A DNA stretch of 16,088 nucleotides, taken from assembly GCA_028289725.1 (NCBI GenBank), contig JANQOH010000269.1:1-16088 (forward strand), written 5' to 3'. Below, piece by piece: positions 6,188-14,348 of the stretch. This DNA is from Alphaproteobacteria bacterium (GTDB taxonomy: Bacteria; Pseudomonadota; Alphaproteobacteria; UBA7887). The stretch's first letter is position 1. Each line of letters starts with the position of its first letter. The notes beneath the pieces are model-generated. The model did no database searches. It saw nothing but the letters and a program-made list of their open reading frames with translations, and had not been told where the DNA came from. The position numbers and the translations under genes are program-made.

Positions 6188-8288
6188 TGCCGTCGATCTC
6201 AGGTCGTTGCCCGTAATGCGACCAGGCTTCCCGACCGCCACGGTTGTCGAGATGATTGATCAGCGCCGAGACCGGCCTGCGATCAAACTGACTGCCCGCA
6301 TTTTCCTGCAAGTTCGCGCAGGCCCGATTGAAACTGATGGCGTCACGATAGGCGCGTGCACTGACCATGCCGACAAACGCATTCGCGACCGCGACGATGC
6401 GCGCCGTGACTTCGATTTCCTCGCCGGTCAGCCCGCGGGGCCCCGTTCCGTCCCATCTCTCTTGCATTTGGCGAATAGTATCAACCACTGGACCGTCAAA
6501 CTCGACTCCTTCCAGCAAATCGGCGCTTGATTGCACGCTGCGGCGCAATATTTCGCGCTCGTCCTCGGTCAGGTCGGCGGTCTTGGTCAGGATGTCACGC
6601 GGTACCAAAGTTTTTCCAAGGTTGATTAGGCTGCCCGCGATCACCACGGTATCGCGTGTCACTTCCGGCAATTCCATTTCTTGGGCGATCGCATCCGCCA
6701 CTTCGGCAACGCGTGCTGAATGATTGGCGGAAAAGGGATCGCGCCGATCGACGACCGCCATCAAAGTTCGAACCAACTGGTTCAAAGTCCGTTCGCGGCG
6801 GTCGCGCTCCTCCGTGACGTCGGTCAGGTCCGCGAGCAGGACCAGCGCGCCCTCTGGCCGCAGCTTGGTCTGTGGTAGCGGCAAATGGTTGGAATGAATG
6901 ACGTGATCTTCGCCGTCGTCTTCCCAATGGTGTACCTGGGAGACTGGTCGCTGCTCCGCGATGGCGCGTGCATTAAGATCACGAAAGACGCGCGCCTTCA
7001 CGGGGCCAATAACACCGGACATCAGTTTGCCGACCATTTCGCGCGGATGCAGATCGGCATCTTGGCCGGCCTTCATATTGGCGAAGGTGAACTTGCCCTC
7101 GCGATCAACCGCGAAAATGGGGTCCGGCATATTGTCGGTGACGGCCCGCAGGAACTCCGTGACATTTGTGAACAGCTCGGCTGCGACCCGATAACGCTCC
7201 GAGGCTTCGGCTTCGCGCAAAGATGTGGCGTGGCGCCATACGGCAATCAGCGCAATCCCAACGCCAATCACAATCAGCGCAAAAACAATGACCAGGGTTC
7301 TTGAGCGGGCCTCGATCTCGGCCAATGCTTCGCTGGTCTGGACCGTGCGGACCAGGACCCAGGGGACACGCGCCAAGGCGCGGCCAGTGACCAACACTTG
7401 AGCGCCATCGTAATTGCGCCGTGCCCCAAAACCTCCGGGAGACTCGATTGCCAGCGCCGCCGCGAGGTCAGGCGTTGATTGGTCTAAAGAGCGCCGCAAC
7501 GCATCTGTTCCGTCGCGCAGGGGGCTCAAATAACTAATCGCGGCACCCTCGGTGCGGACCAAATAGGTTTCCGACGTTTCCAACGTGTCCCCGGGTTGGG
7601 GGAGCAGGTCGTAGAGGCGCTCGTCGACCAAACGCAGGCCGAAGACCGCGCCAATCGGCTCCGCGCGGCCACTGTCGTCCTGGACGGCGTAGATCGGTAC
7701 GGCAAAGCCCATGATTGGGACACCGCTCGGCGCAAGTGTGACATCAAAGACGGCGGCCACCCCGCTTACTGCGGTGGCGGTCGCCTGACGCATGGCCGCG
7801 GTCAACTCCGGCATGCCGATACTCGTCACGATGGTGGTGCCGCGGGCATCGGTCAGCGCGATCCCCGCGAGACCGGTGCGTTCGACATTCGCCGGCACCG
7901 CGCCGGAAGATTGGCGCACGACGAAACCGGTGCGTTCGGCGGTGACCGTCAGGAGATTGCGCAAGTAGGTAACCTCGCCGGGCTCGTCCCCGTCTTCGGT
8001 GATCCCGAGTGCCAACTCTGTCATATACAGTTGCAGCGATTGGTTCTCGGACAGGCCTTGGACAACTTCAAACTGTTGGTCGATCCAATCCTGCACCGCC
8101 GCGGTTCGACCATCGGCGACGATACCCATCCGGACTTGCCAACTCTGGAGATCGCGGTCGCGCTCGGATTTCACGAAGGAAACGCCAAGCCATATCGCTA
8201 CGGCCGATAGCACAATTAGGGCAAGCCCAGCGGCGATCACAATGCGATTGACGCGTCGGTTCGTTGCAATAGCGGCTTGATCGCTCAT
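6171..8288 (-). CDS. Membrane sensor: dCACHE-like domain, PAS and degenerate (probably non-catalytic) HD-GYP domain
   Basis: 705 residues. TM1 is at about 16-38, a large periplasmic domain of dCACHE type at about 40-328, TM2 at about 331-351, PAS at about 378-490 (DNMPDPIFAVDREGKFTFAN), and an HD-GYP-derived domain at about 510-690. In active HD-GYP phosphodiesterases the metal ligands include an HD pair, a following His and an HHE motif. Here only the first His (H523) is kept. The HD pair is I555-N556 (SLINLGK), the next His is replaced in LRRSVQSS, HHE is M608-Q609-E610, and GYP has lost its Tyr (DGTGPRGL). Hydrolysis of c-di-GMP is therefore unlikely; ligand binding or signal relay is more plausible (inference). 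The ATG at 8288 is preferred over in-frame TTG 8309 because a GGGGGAAG ribosome site lies just upstream. It is divergent from the LapG-like gene and overlaps the LuxR gene start. Confidence 0.88.
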   Translation of the reverse strand: MSDQAAIATNRRVNRIVIAAGLALIVLSAVAIWLGVSFVKSERDRDLQSWQVRMGIVADGRTAAVQDWIDQQFEVVQGLSENQSLQLYMTELALGITEDGDEPGEVTYLRNLLTVTAERTGFVVRQSSGAVPANVERTGLAGIALTDARGTTIVTSIGMPELTAAMRQATATAVSGVAAVFDVTLAPSGVPIMGFAVPIYAVQDDSGRAEPIGAVFGLRLVDERLYDLLPQPGDTLETSETYLVRTEGAAISYLSPLRDGTDALRRSLDQSTPDLAAALAIESPGGFGARRNYDGAQVLVTGRALARVPWVLVRTVQTSEALAEIEARSRTLVIVFALIVIGVGIALIAVWRHATSLREAEASERYRVAAELFTNVTEFLRAVTDNMPDPIFAVDREGKFTFANMKAGQDADLHPREMVGKLMSGVIGPVKARVFRDLNARAIAEQRPVSQVHHWEDDGEDHVIHSNHLPLPQTKLRPEGALVLLADLTDVTEERDRRERTLNQLVRTLMAVVDRRDPFSANHSARVAEVADAIAQEMELPEVTRDTVVIAGSLINLGKTLVPRDILTKTADLTEDEREILRRSVQSSADLLEGVEFDGPVVDTIRQMQERWDGTGPRGLTGEEIEVTARIVAVANAFVGMVSARAYRDAISFNRACANLQENAGSQFDRRPVSALINHLDNRGGREAWSHYGQRPEIDGNGHAE

Positions 8289-8443
8289 CGCGCTTCCCCC
8301 GTCCACCAAGGGCCGGAATCAGGCCCAAATCGTTATACAGGCGATTCGGTGACTGCTGCGCTCGCGCCAGCGCTGAACCGCTCTACATTTAAGGTAATCC
8401 GATTGGTCCTTTCGTCCGCAGTTTGCCGAGGCATCTTTGCGAA
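8289..8443. promoter_or_regulatory. Divergent control region between the degenerate HD-GYP gene and the LapG-like gene
   Basis: A 155-base gap between two outward-facing genes must hold both promoters. On the minus strand TATAAC at 8332-8337 is a plausible -10 box, with transcription starting ~37 bases before the ATG, but no good -35 is visible. A short inverted repeat, GGGCC/GGCCC (8310-8326), lies in the presumed leader of the minus gene. I see no convincing plus-strand promoter. Confidence 0.35.
8293..8300 (-). promoter_or_regulatory. Strong ribosome binding site setting the start of the dCACHE/HD-GYP-like gene
   Basis: On the minus strand the bases read GGGGGAAG, four bases before the ATG at 8288. 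This decides that start over the TTG at 8309 and the GTG at 8306. Confidence 0.6.
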
Positions 8444-9121
8444 ATGGCGGAACTATTTGAAAGAAGGCAATTTCTGGCCGGTGCTGGCGCTCTTGGCGTG
8501 AGCCTTGGACTGGCGGGCACATTGCCATTCCGCGCTGCCCAGGCGGCGCCAGTGCCAAGTATTTTCAATACCGTCGAGACGCGCAGAGAAGGTCTTGCAC
8601 CGTTCCCAAAGTGGAACGGTGCCCTTGAGAAATATTTCGAAGAGCGTGTCGATGCGCCCGGCACGTGCGCGGACCTGGAATTCAATCGATGCCACTACGA
8701 GGAGTGGCACGCGGAATTGGATCGATTGCGTGATCGCGATCCGAAAACGCAAATGAAGGAAATTAATAGGTTCATGAACACGCACCGGTATATCGTCGAT
8801 CCGGTGAATTGGGGTGTTCTGGACTATTGGGCGTCGCCCGGTGAGTTCTTTCGGCGGCAGGGCGACTGCGAGGACTATGCGATCGCCAAGTTTCTATCGC
8901 TGCAAATTCTCGAATTGCCGGCGGACGAGATGCGGATTGTCATCCTCAACGATCTGAATTTACGTGTGGCGCATGCAATCCTGGTTGTGTACATCGATTC
9001 CGAAGTGATGGTGCTCGATAACCAACTATCGATCATGATCGAGGCGCGCAGAATCCGTCACTATCAGCCGATCTATTCCGTGAACGAAACGGGTTGGTGG
9101 AAGCACAAACCCGCCGTCTGA
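8444..9121 (+). CDS. LapG-like periplasmic transglutaminase-like cysteine protease (BTLCP family)
   Basis: 225 residues, near the ~220-250 of LapG-type proteins. The N-terminus carries an export signal with RRQFLAGAGA and ends near AQA-AP; the twin Arg makes it Tat-like. The catalytic triad is visible: C142 in QGDCEDYAIAK, H177 in RVAHAILVVY and D192 in VMVLDNQ, with spacing like known LapG proteins. LapG cleaves the N-terminus of large type I-secreted adhesins and releases them from the surface. The inner-membrane c-di-GMP receptor LapD sequesters it when c-di-GMP is high. Here it sits next to a complete type I exporter (HlyD stop 26 bases beyond its own stop, convergent), which supports this role. 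No LapD-type gene is seen; the divergent neighbour is a degenerate HD-GYP sensor. An in-frame TTG at 8423 would add seven residues, but ATG 8444 is preferred. Confidence 0.87.
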   Translation: MAELFERRQFLAGAGALGVSLGLAGTLPFRAAQAAPVPSIFNTVETRREGLAPFPKWNGALEKYFEERVDAPGTCADLEFNRCHYEEWHAELDRLRDRDPKTQMKEINRFMNTHRYIVDPVNWGVLDYWASPGEFFRRQGDCEDYAIAKFLSLQILELPADEMRIVILNDLNLRVAHAILVVYIDSEVMVLDNQLSIMIEARRIRHYQPIYSVNETGWWKHKPAV

Positions 9122-9146
9122 CCGCTCAATAACTCGAGTCGAGCCG

Positions 9147-10472
9147 CTAACGCTCGCGCATGGCGTTGTCCCGCGCTTTCAGGATCGGTTTGAGCAGATA
9201 ATCCATCACCGTCTTCTTGCCGGTCAGCACATCGACCTGTGCCACCATTCCCGGAATGATTGGCAGTGTTTCGCCATTCTTGGCGAGCAAGAAGTTGCGC
9301 TTCGTGCGAACGCGTATCTGGTAGAAGCTCTCGCCTTCCTCGTCCGTAATCGTATCCGCGCTGATTTGTTCGAGGGTGGCCGAAAGACCGCCATAAATCG
9401 AGAAATCATAGGCGGTGATCTTGATCATCGCCTCCTGGCCCGGATGCAGAAAAGCGATGTCGGCGGGACGGATTTGCGCCTCGACGAGCAAATTGTCTTC
9501 GAGCGGCACGATATGAATAAGATCCTGACCCGGCTGAATCACGCCGCTAATGGTGTTAATCAGAATCTGCTGCACCTCGCCATTCACCGGTGAGCGGATC
9601 TCAGTTCGCCGGACGCGATCTTGCGCGCCCGTCAACACCTCGGTGTAGGCTGCCAATTCGCTCTGCGCTTGGACGAGCTCGGTCGCCACCTGCGATTTGA
9701 AATTGGCGCGGCGCTCCTCGATCCGGCGGCTCGCTTCGTTGAGGGAGGATTGAATGCGCGGGATTGACTGGCGCGCTGCTTCGAGATCACCCGAAATGTC
9801 GTTGATTTGGCGTTCAAGACGGATGAGCTCGATCCTGGCGCTCACGCCTTGTTCGACCAGCGGGCGGAGAATCTGCAACTCCTCGCGCGCCAGGGCCTGG
9901 CTGCCAGTCAGTTGAGAAATGCGCGATTCCGCCTCCACGCGTTCCTGGCGCCGTTGGCTGACAAGGTCGCGCAAGGCTTGGACAGACGCGCTTAACTCGC
10001 TTTGGCGGGCGAAATAGAGCGAGGTTTCGGTGGCCACCAGGTCAGGTCGTTCCTCTGTCAGTTCCTCCGGGAATACCGGTTCCTCGCCCTCCGACTCCGC
10101 GCGCAGCCGAATGATTGCGGTCTGCAGCGAAAGGACTTTGGAACGATCCTCGCGATATTTCGACGACACAAGCGTGTCATCGATCGTCATCAGGACCTGG
10201 CCGGCTTCCACGATGTCGCCTTCTTTGACGTTGATGGCCCTGAGAATGCCGCCTTCGAGGTTTTGCACGACCTGAAGCTGGCTGGACGGGATGACTCGTC
10301 CCTGCCCCGCCGTCACTTCATCAAGCTCCGCGATGCTGGCCCATACCGCAGCGCCGACAAAGAACGCGACGATCGACAACAACAGAATATTTGCCGACAG
10401 GCGTGGCCCGCTGAGGACAGCGGCCCGCACGTCGGACATAAACTCAAGGTCTTCCTGTCGTTCGCGTGCCAT
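9147..10472 (-). CDS. Type I secretion membrane fusion protein (HlyD/LapC family)
   Basis: 441 residues, typical for the family. A short cytoplasmic N-terminus is followed by one TM segment (about 26-46), then a lipoyl/barrel start (GQGRVIPSSQLQVVQNLEGGIL, about 56-77, and VKEGDIVEAGQVLMTID). A long coiled coil (about 110-290) contains repeated heptads such as LVEQGVSARIELIRLERQIN. The second half of the lipoyl domain (RSPVNGEVQQI) and a C-terminal beta region ending in TGKKTVMDYLLKPI complete it. It joins the inner-membrane ABC exporter to the TolC-like outer membrane channel. It starts 42 bases after the stop of the ABC gene, so it is very likely in the same transcript. The start is ATG with a GGGCGAG stretch upstream. 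It is convergent with the LapG-like gene; I see no strong terminator in the 25-base gap. Confidence 0.93.
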   Translation of the reverse strand: MARERQEDLEFMSDVRAAVLSGPRLSANILLLSIVAFFVGAAVWASIAELDEVTAGQGRVIPSSQLQVVQNLEGGILRAINVKEGDIVEAGQVLMTIDDTLVSSKYREDRSKVLSLQTAIIRLRAESEGEEPVFPEELTEERPDLVATETSLYFARQSELSASVQALRDLVSQRRQERVEAESRISQLTGSQALAREELQILRPLVEQGVSARIELIRLERQINDISGDLEAARQSIPRIQSSLNEASRRIEERRANFKSQVATELVQAQSELAAYTEVLTGAQDRVRRTEIRSPVNGEVQQILINTISGVIQPGQDLIHIVPLEDNLLVEAQIRPADIAFLHPGQEAMIKITAYDFSIYGGLSATLEQISADTITDEEGESFYQIRVRTKRNFLLAKNGETLPIIPGMVAQVDVLTGKKTVMDYLLKPILKARDNAMRER

Positions 10473-10514
10473 CGATACTCGCCCACTAAGAAGTTCTGAT
10501 CGTAACGGCGGCGT

Positions 10515-12761
10515 TTACCGTTTGGTCGCTTGCAGTTTTCCGCCGGCCAGCGCGTCAATAACTTCTTGACGCGGGCCATCCGCGACCACACGCCCGCGAT
10601 CCAAAACGATGAGCCTGTCGACAATGCTGAGCAGCGACGCGCGATGGGTGATCAAAATCAGCGTTCGGCCCGGCAATATCTCGCCGAGTCGCGCCTTGAA
10701 AGCCGCCTCACCCCGCGTATCCATCGAACTTGTTGATTCGTCGAGCATAATCAGCGTCGGATCCTGCAGCAGAGCCCGCGCGATTGCCACGGACTGACGC
10801 TGACCGCCGGACAGCCCCTCGCCGCGCTCGCCAATCATCATGTCGTATCCCGACGGGTGTTGGCTGACGAAATCGTCGACGCCGGCCAAACGCGCGGCGC
10901 GCAAAACTGCTGCATCGTCGGAATGCGGCGCGGCCATGGTGATGTTCTCACGCACGCTGCCGCGGAACAGAAAGACGTCCTGCGGGACGTACCCGATGCT
11001 GCGGCGCAAATCCACCGGATCAATTTGACGAATGTCGGTGCCATCAAGCAGCACGGCGCCGTCCGTCGGATCAAAAAGCCCAAGGACCAACTTCGCGACC
11101 GTCGTCTTGCCGGAACCGACGCGCCCGATAATGCCCACGCGTTCGCCCGCGTTGATCTCGAAACTGACACCGGCGAGCGCGGCGATAGGTTGTCCCGGGT
11201 AGGAAAATTGAACTTCCTTGAACGCAACTTTTCCGCTCAGCTCAGGGCGATGCAGGAATTTTGTGTCACCCGGGCGTTCAACCGGTGACTTCATAATTTG
11301 GTTCAACGAATTCAGCGCTGACTTCGAACGATGGAAGCGGGTTAACAGCTGCGCCACCTGAACCACTGGCGCCAGGGCCCGCGCGCTCAACATGACGCAG
11401 GCAATCAGTGCGCCGACGGTCATGGTGCCTTCTTTGATCAAGAAGACGCCAAACACTACCACGGCCACAGAGGTGACTTGGGCGACGAACTGCGCGAAAT
11501 TGATGCCGCCTTGAGACAAGACACGCGTCTGCATGGCGGAACTCGCGGTCAGCCCCACATAGTCCTCCCACCGGCGGCGCATGCGGCCTTCGGCACCCAT
11601 CGCTTTCAGTGTTTCAAGGCCGTTGAGCGACTCGACGAGAACGCCGTGTTTTTCCTCCGCTTCGCGCATGTGCTTCATTACCGCGCGGTTGAGCGGAATC
11701 TGAAGCGCCAGACCGACGATCAAAACCGCCGGGATCGCGACCAAATGGATTTGGGCGATCGGGCCGCCAATCAGCCAAATAATCGCGACAAAAAACGCGA
11801 CGAAAGGCAAGTCAACCACCGCCGCCAATGTCGCCGACGTGAAAAAGTCGCGCAGGGTCTCGAATTCGCGAAGATTGTTGGCGAATGCGCCGGCCGAGCC
11901 AGGTCGGGCCGCCATGCGCATATCCATAACCTGTTCGAATATGCGGCTTGCCAGCAGGACGTCGGCCCGCTTACCCGCCGCATCGATGAAGTAGCCGCGT
12001 AAGCCCTTCAAAATGAAGTCGAACAAAAAGACGATGACGACGCCGGTCGCCAAGACCCACAAGGTTTCGACAGCGTTGTTCGGGACCACGCGGTCGTACA
12101 CCGTCATGATGAACAACGGTGTCGCCAGCGCAAAAATGTTGATCAGCGAGGCGGCAAAGATGACCTGCACATAGGCCCACCAGTTGCTGCCGATGGTGCC
12201 CCAGAACCAAGCACTTGGCTTCGGCGTGTCGCTGCGCATGCCATCGGGTTCAACCCGTGTAACCGGACGGACGTAAATGGCGTAGCCCGTATAGTCCTCC
12301 GCGAGATCACGCAGATCGAGGTCTTGGCCACCGCCACCCGCTTCGGGCAAGACAATGCGAACTCGCCGCTTGTCTATGATCTCGGAAAGGATGCACGCGC
12401 GCGCATCCTTCAAGATCAGAACCGCCGGCAGCACCAGCTTGTTGATCGAGCCAAGACGCCGCTGAACCACGCGGGCATTGAGACCGACGCGGCCGGCGGC
12501 GCGAACGAACATGCTGGCCGAGATCGCTTCACCGCCGTGTGGGAGGCCCGCCTTGAGAACCTCCGGGGATTTCGGATTGCCAAAATGCGCGGTCAGGAAG
12601 ACCAAACAATCGAGAAGCGGATCCTCGGCACCGGACGCACCGGCCAATTCCTCGGCAAGCTTGGCGTTTGCTTCGTCGCGAGGATTCGGGGCGGACGCCG
12701 ATCCAGCATCCACTTTACCGCCTTTTTCAGCGAGAACATCCGCGTCAGTTAGGCTGGCCAT
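10515..12761 (-). CDS. Type I secretion ABC transporter, LapB/LssB type, with degenerate C39-like domain
   Basis: 748 residues. An acidic/Ala-rich leader precedes a C39-peptidase-like domain (about 47-150, DPLLDCLVFLTAHFG). C52 is present, but I see no His in the expected HF-type position, so it is probably a substrate-docking rather than cleaving domain. The ABC membrane domain spans about 190-470 (several TM segments; DRVVPNN loop). The nucleotide-binding domain has Walker A GRVGSGKT at 546-553, signature LSGGQ at 650-654, Walker B LIMLDE with E675, and a switch His in ITHRAS. All ATPase motifs are intact. The architecture matches exporters of large adhesins (LapB, LssB), which do not remove a leader peptide. 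The ATG at 12761 is preferred over GTG 12770. It lies between the tolC-like and hlyD-like genes on one strand, but two hairpins separate it from tolC. Confidence 0.93.
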   Translation of the reverse strand: MASLTDADVLAEKGGKVDAGSASAPNPRDEANAKLAEELAGASGAEDPLLDCLVFLTAHFGNPKSPEVLKAGLPHGGEAISASMFVRAAGRVGLNARVVQRRLGSINKLVLPAVLILKDARACILSEIIDKRRVRIVLPEAGGGGQDLDLRDLAEDYTGYAIYVRPVTRVEPDGMRSDTPKPSAWFWGTIGSNWWAYVQVIFAASLINIFALATPLFIMTVYDRVVPNNAVETLWVLATGVVIVFLFDFILKGLRGYFIDAAGKRADVLLASRIFEQVMDMRMAARPGSAGAFANNLREFETLRDFFTSATLAAVVDLPFVAFFVAIIWLIGGPIAQIHLVAIPAVLIVGLALQIPLNRAVMKHMREAEEKHGVLVESLNGLETLKAMGAEGRMRRRWEDYVGLTASSAMQTRVLSQGGINFAQFVAQVTSVAVVVFGVFLIKEGTMTVGALIACVMLSARALAPVVQVAQLLTRFHRSKSALNSLNQIMKSPVERPGDTKFLHRPELSGKVAFKEVQFSYPGQPIAALAGVSFEINAGERVGIIGRVGSGKTTVAKLVLGLFDPTDGAVLLDGTDIRQIDPVDLRRSIGYVPQDVFLFRGSVRENITMAAPHSDDAAVLRAARLAGVDDFVSQHPSGYDMMIGERGEGLSGGQRQSVAIARALLQDPTLIMLDESTSSMDTRGEAAFKARLGEILPGRTLILITHRASLLSIVDRLIVLDRGRVVADGPRQEVIDALAGGKLQATKR

Positions 12762-12782
12762 TCCGCTCACTCGCTATTCATT

Positions 12783-12809
12783 GGTCCGGATCGTAGAATT
12801 CGCCGGACC
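12783..12809 (-). repeat. Inverted repeat just upstream of the ABC exporter start
   Basis: GGTCCGG (12783-12789) pairs with CCGGACC (12803-12809) around a 13-base loop. It is 22 bases before the ABC start codon in the mRNA, close to the ribosome site, so it could be a translational control hairpin or an operator. Confidence 0.4.
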
Positions 12810-12825
12810 TACCCATATAAATTTA

Positions 12826-12856
12826 GCGCGGCCTTCGCAAAACACGAAGGCCGCGC
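12826..12856 (-). terminator. Strong 12-bp hairpin between the tolC-like and ABC genes
   Basis: The arms GCGCGGCCTTCG (12826-12837) and CGAAGGCCGCGC (12845-12856) are perfectly complementary around a 7-base loop. On the minus strand it is followed by TAAATTTATAT, which is AT-rich but not a T run. It may be a partial terminator, an attenuator or an mRNA-stability element separating outer-membrane and inner-membrane component expression. It could also mark the end of a separate tolC transcript. Confidence 0.5.
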
Positions 12857-12911
12857 GATAAAATTGTTACATTATTGCTCTGGCCGAAGCCAGAAACGAT
12901 ACGCGTCCGAA

Positions 12912-14348
12912 CTAGTCGCCCAAAAGCAGCAGATTCGGATCTTCCATCGGCGGCACAGCCTCAGCGTAAGACTGCGATTCAATGCCGTAGGTATCGAGCA
13001 TTTGTCCGAGGGTCTCAAGGATCAGATAGTGCGCGAAGAGCACTTCATACTCACCCTCGACCAGCCGCACGCGCGATTGGAACAATTCGTTTTCCACATC
13101 AAGGACGTCGAGCAAGGTCCGCTGGCCAAGCTCGAACTGCTGGCGGTAGGCACTGACGACCTGCGAGGCGGCCAGCACGCGGCTTTCCAATTGCGGAAGT
13201 CGCGACCGCGCCGTCTCAAGCTCGTTCCAATCAACGCGAACTTGCTCTTCAATCAAACGGTTCGTTTCACGTGACGACAGCATGGTTTCGCTGACAAACT
13301 CGCGGGCCCGGCGCAAACGCGCCGTGTCGGTGCCGCCCCGGTACAAATTGAAGCGCATCACGGTGAGCGCCTGCAATGAGTTGCCGGACGACCGAACGCC
13401 GTTGGTGTTGTGTTCTTGCGCCGCAGACAATTCAAGGTCAAAGCGAGGCATAAAGGGCGCTTCAGCCGCTTTGGCGTCAGCCATGCGCGCGTCAATCGCC
13501 AATTCGGCTGCGCGACCGGACGGGTTGCCCGCCAATGCGCGCGTAATTGCTTCATCAAGCGAAACCGGGATGGCATCGGCCGGCGCGTCCGGAAGCATCA
13601 ATTCATCCGGCATAACACCGACAGCTTCTTGGAAATCCGATTCCGCGTCGCGCAGTTCGCCTTTTTGCTCAAGAAGGCGATCCATCGCGTTTGCCAACCG
13701 GCTTTCCGCCTGCAAAACGTCGGCCTGGTTGCCACCGCCCGTCTCGGCACGGAGGCGCACATCTTCCAACGTGTCGATATGGGCTTGGACATTTTCCATC
13801 GCCAAATCGACAATTTCGCGGGCCCGCATGACTTCGAGATACGCCTCGGTCGCCCGCAGCGCGATCTCTTCCTCAGCGTCGCGGATTTCCTGGCGGGTTA
13901 CTTCAGACCGCCAACGGGCCGCGTCGACCAGATTGGGGGTTTCAAAGCCATCAAAAAGCATCTGCGTGACGTCGAGGCGGGCCTCGTTATGCCACGTGCG
14001 TACCGAAGATTCACCGCCCACGCCGCGTGTCCGGCGGAAGCGCGTCGTATTGTTGTTGAAGGCGTCAAAGCCACTCGCCAACCGTGTATCGACCGACGGA
14101 CGATACCGTGCACTCGCCTCATCGATTTCGTGCTCGGCCTGAACCTTCTTCGATTTCTCAATCAAAATCGTCGGATGCGCGTCGACGGCCAACTTAATGG
14201 CCTCCTCGAGCGACATGGCCGATGCGCCGTAAGTTCCAAATGCCAACATCAACCCGGCTGTGCCCGCCAAAAGCAATCCGCGAGTGATGCCGTGAGCGCC
14301 TTTTGCGACCTGTTTCATGCCCGACCCTGCCATTTCGTCTTGCTGCAT
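12912..14348 (-). CDS. TolC-family outer membrane channel protein (LapE-like) of the type I secretion system
   Basis: 478 residues from the ATG at 14348. A signal peptide (hydrophobic LLLAGTAGLMLAFGTYGASA, cleavage near residue 44) is followed by MSLEEAIKLAVDAHPTI, the typical TolC opening. Two outer-membrane-efflux repeats follow, each with long helices and the usual patterns (DVTQMLFDGFETPNLVDAA in the first, LTVMRFNLYRGGTDTARLRRA in the second). The second ends with QQFELGQRTLLDVLDVENELFQSR, a signature of the family. It forms the outer membrane/periplasmic channel that docks with the HlyD-type adaptor. The start is chosen by a GGGGGA ribosome site six bases upstream; M11 is an alternative, and an in-frame TTG at 14423 is unlikely. 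It heads the tolC-ABC-hlyD series, but a strong hairpin follows its stop. Confidence 0.93.
   Translation of the reverse strand: MQQDEMAGSGMKQVAKGAHGITRGLLLAGTAGLMLAFGTYGASAMSLEEAIKLAVDAHPTILIEKSKKVQAEHEIDEASARYRPSVDTRLASGFDAFNNNTTRFRRTRGVGGESSVRTWHNEARLDVTQMLFDGFETPNLVDAARWRSEVTRQEIRDAEEEIALRATEAYLEVMRAREIVDLAMENVQAHIDTLEDVRLRAETGGGNQADVLQAESRLANAMDRLLEQKGELRDAESDFQEAVGVMPDELMLPDAPADAIPVSLDEAITRALAGNPSGRAAELAIDARMADAKAAEAPFMPRFDLELSAAQEHNTNGVRSSGNSLQALTVMRFNLYRGGTDTARLRRAREFVSETMLSSRETNRLIEEQVRVDWNELETARSRLPQLESRVLAASQVVSAYRQQFELGQRTLLDVLDVENELFQSRVRLVEGEYEVLFAHYLILETLGQMLDTYGIESQSYAEAVPPMEDPNLLLLGD

Noticed and set aside
6188..6241. N-terminal extension of the LuxR gene from GTG 6241
   Set aside because: It would lie wholly within the upstream gene, and the ATG at 6187 is the better start.
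8289..8309. N-terminal extension of the degenerate HD-GYP gene from TTG 8309
   Set aside because: These bases contain the strong GGGGGAAG ribosome site for the ATG at 8288.
9122..9146. Possible bidirectional terminator between the convergent LapG-like and HlyD-like genes
   Set aside because: Only a short CTCGAGTCGAG-type repeat is present, without a stable stem or T run.
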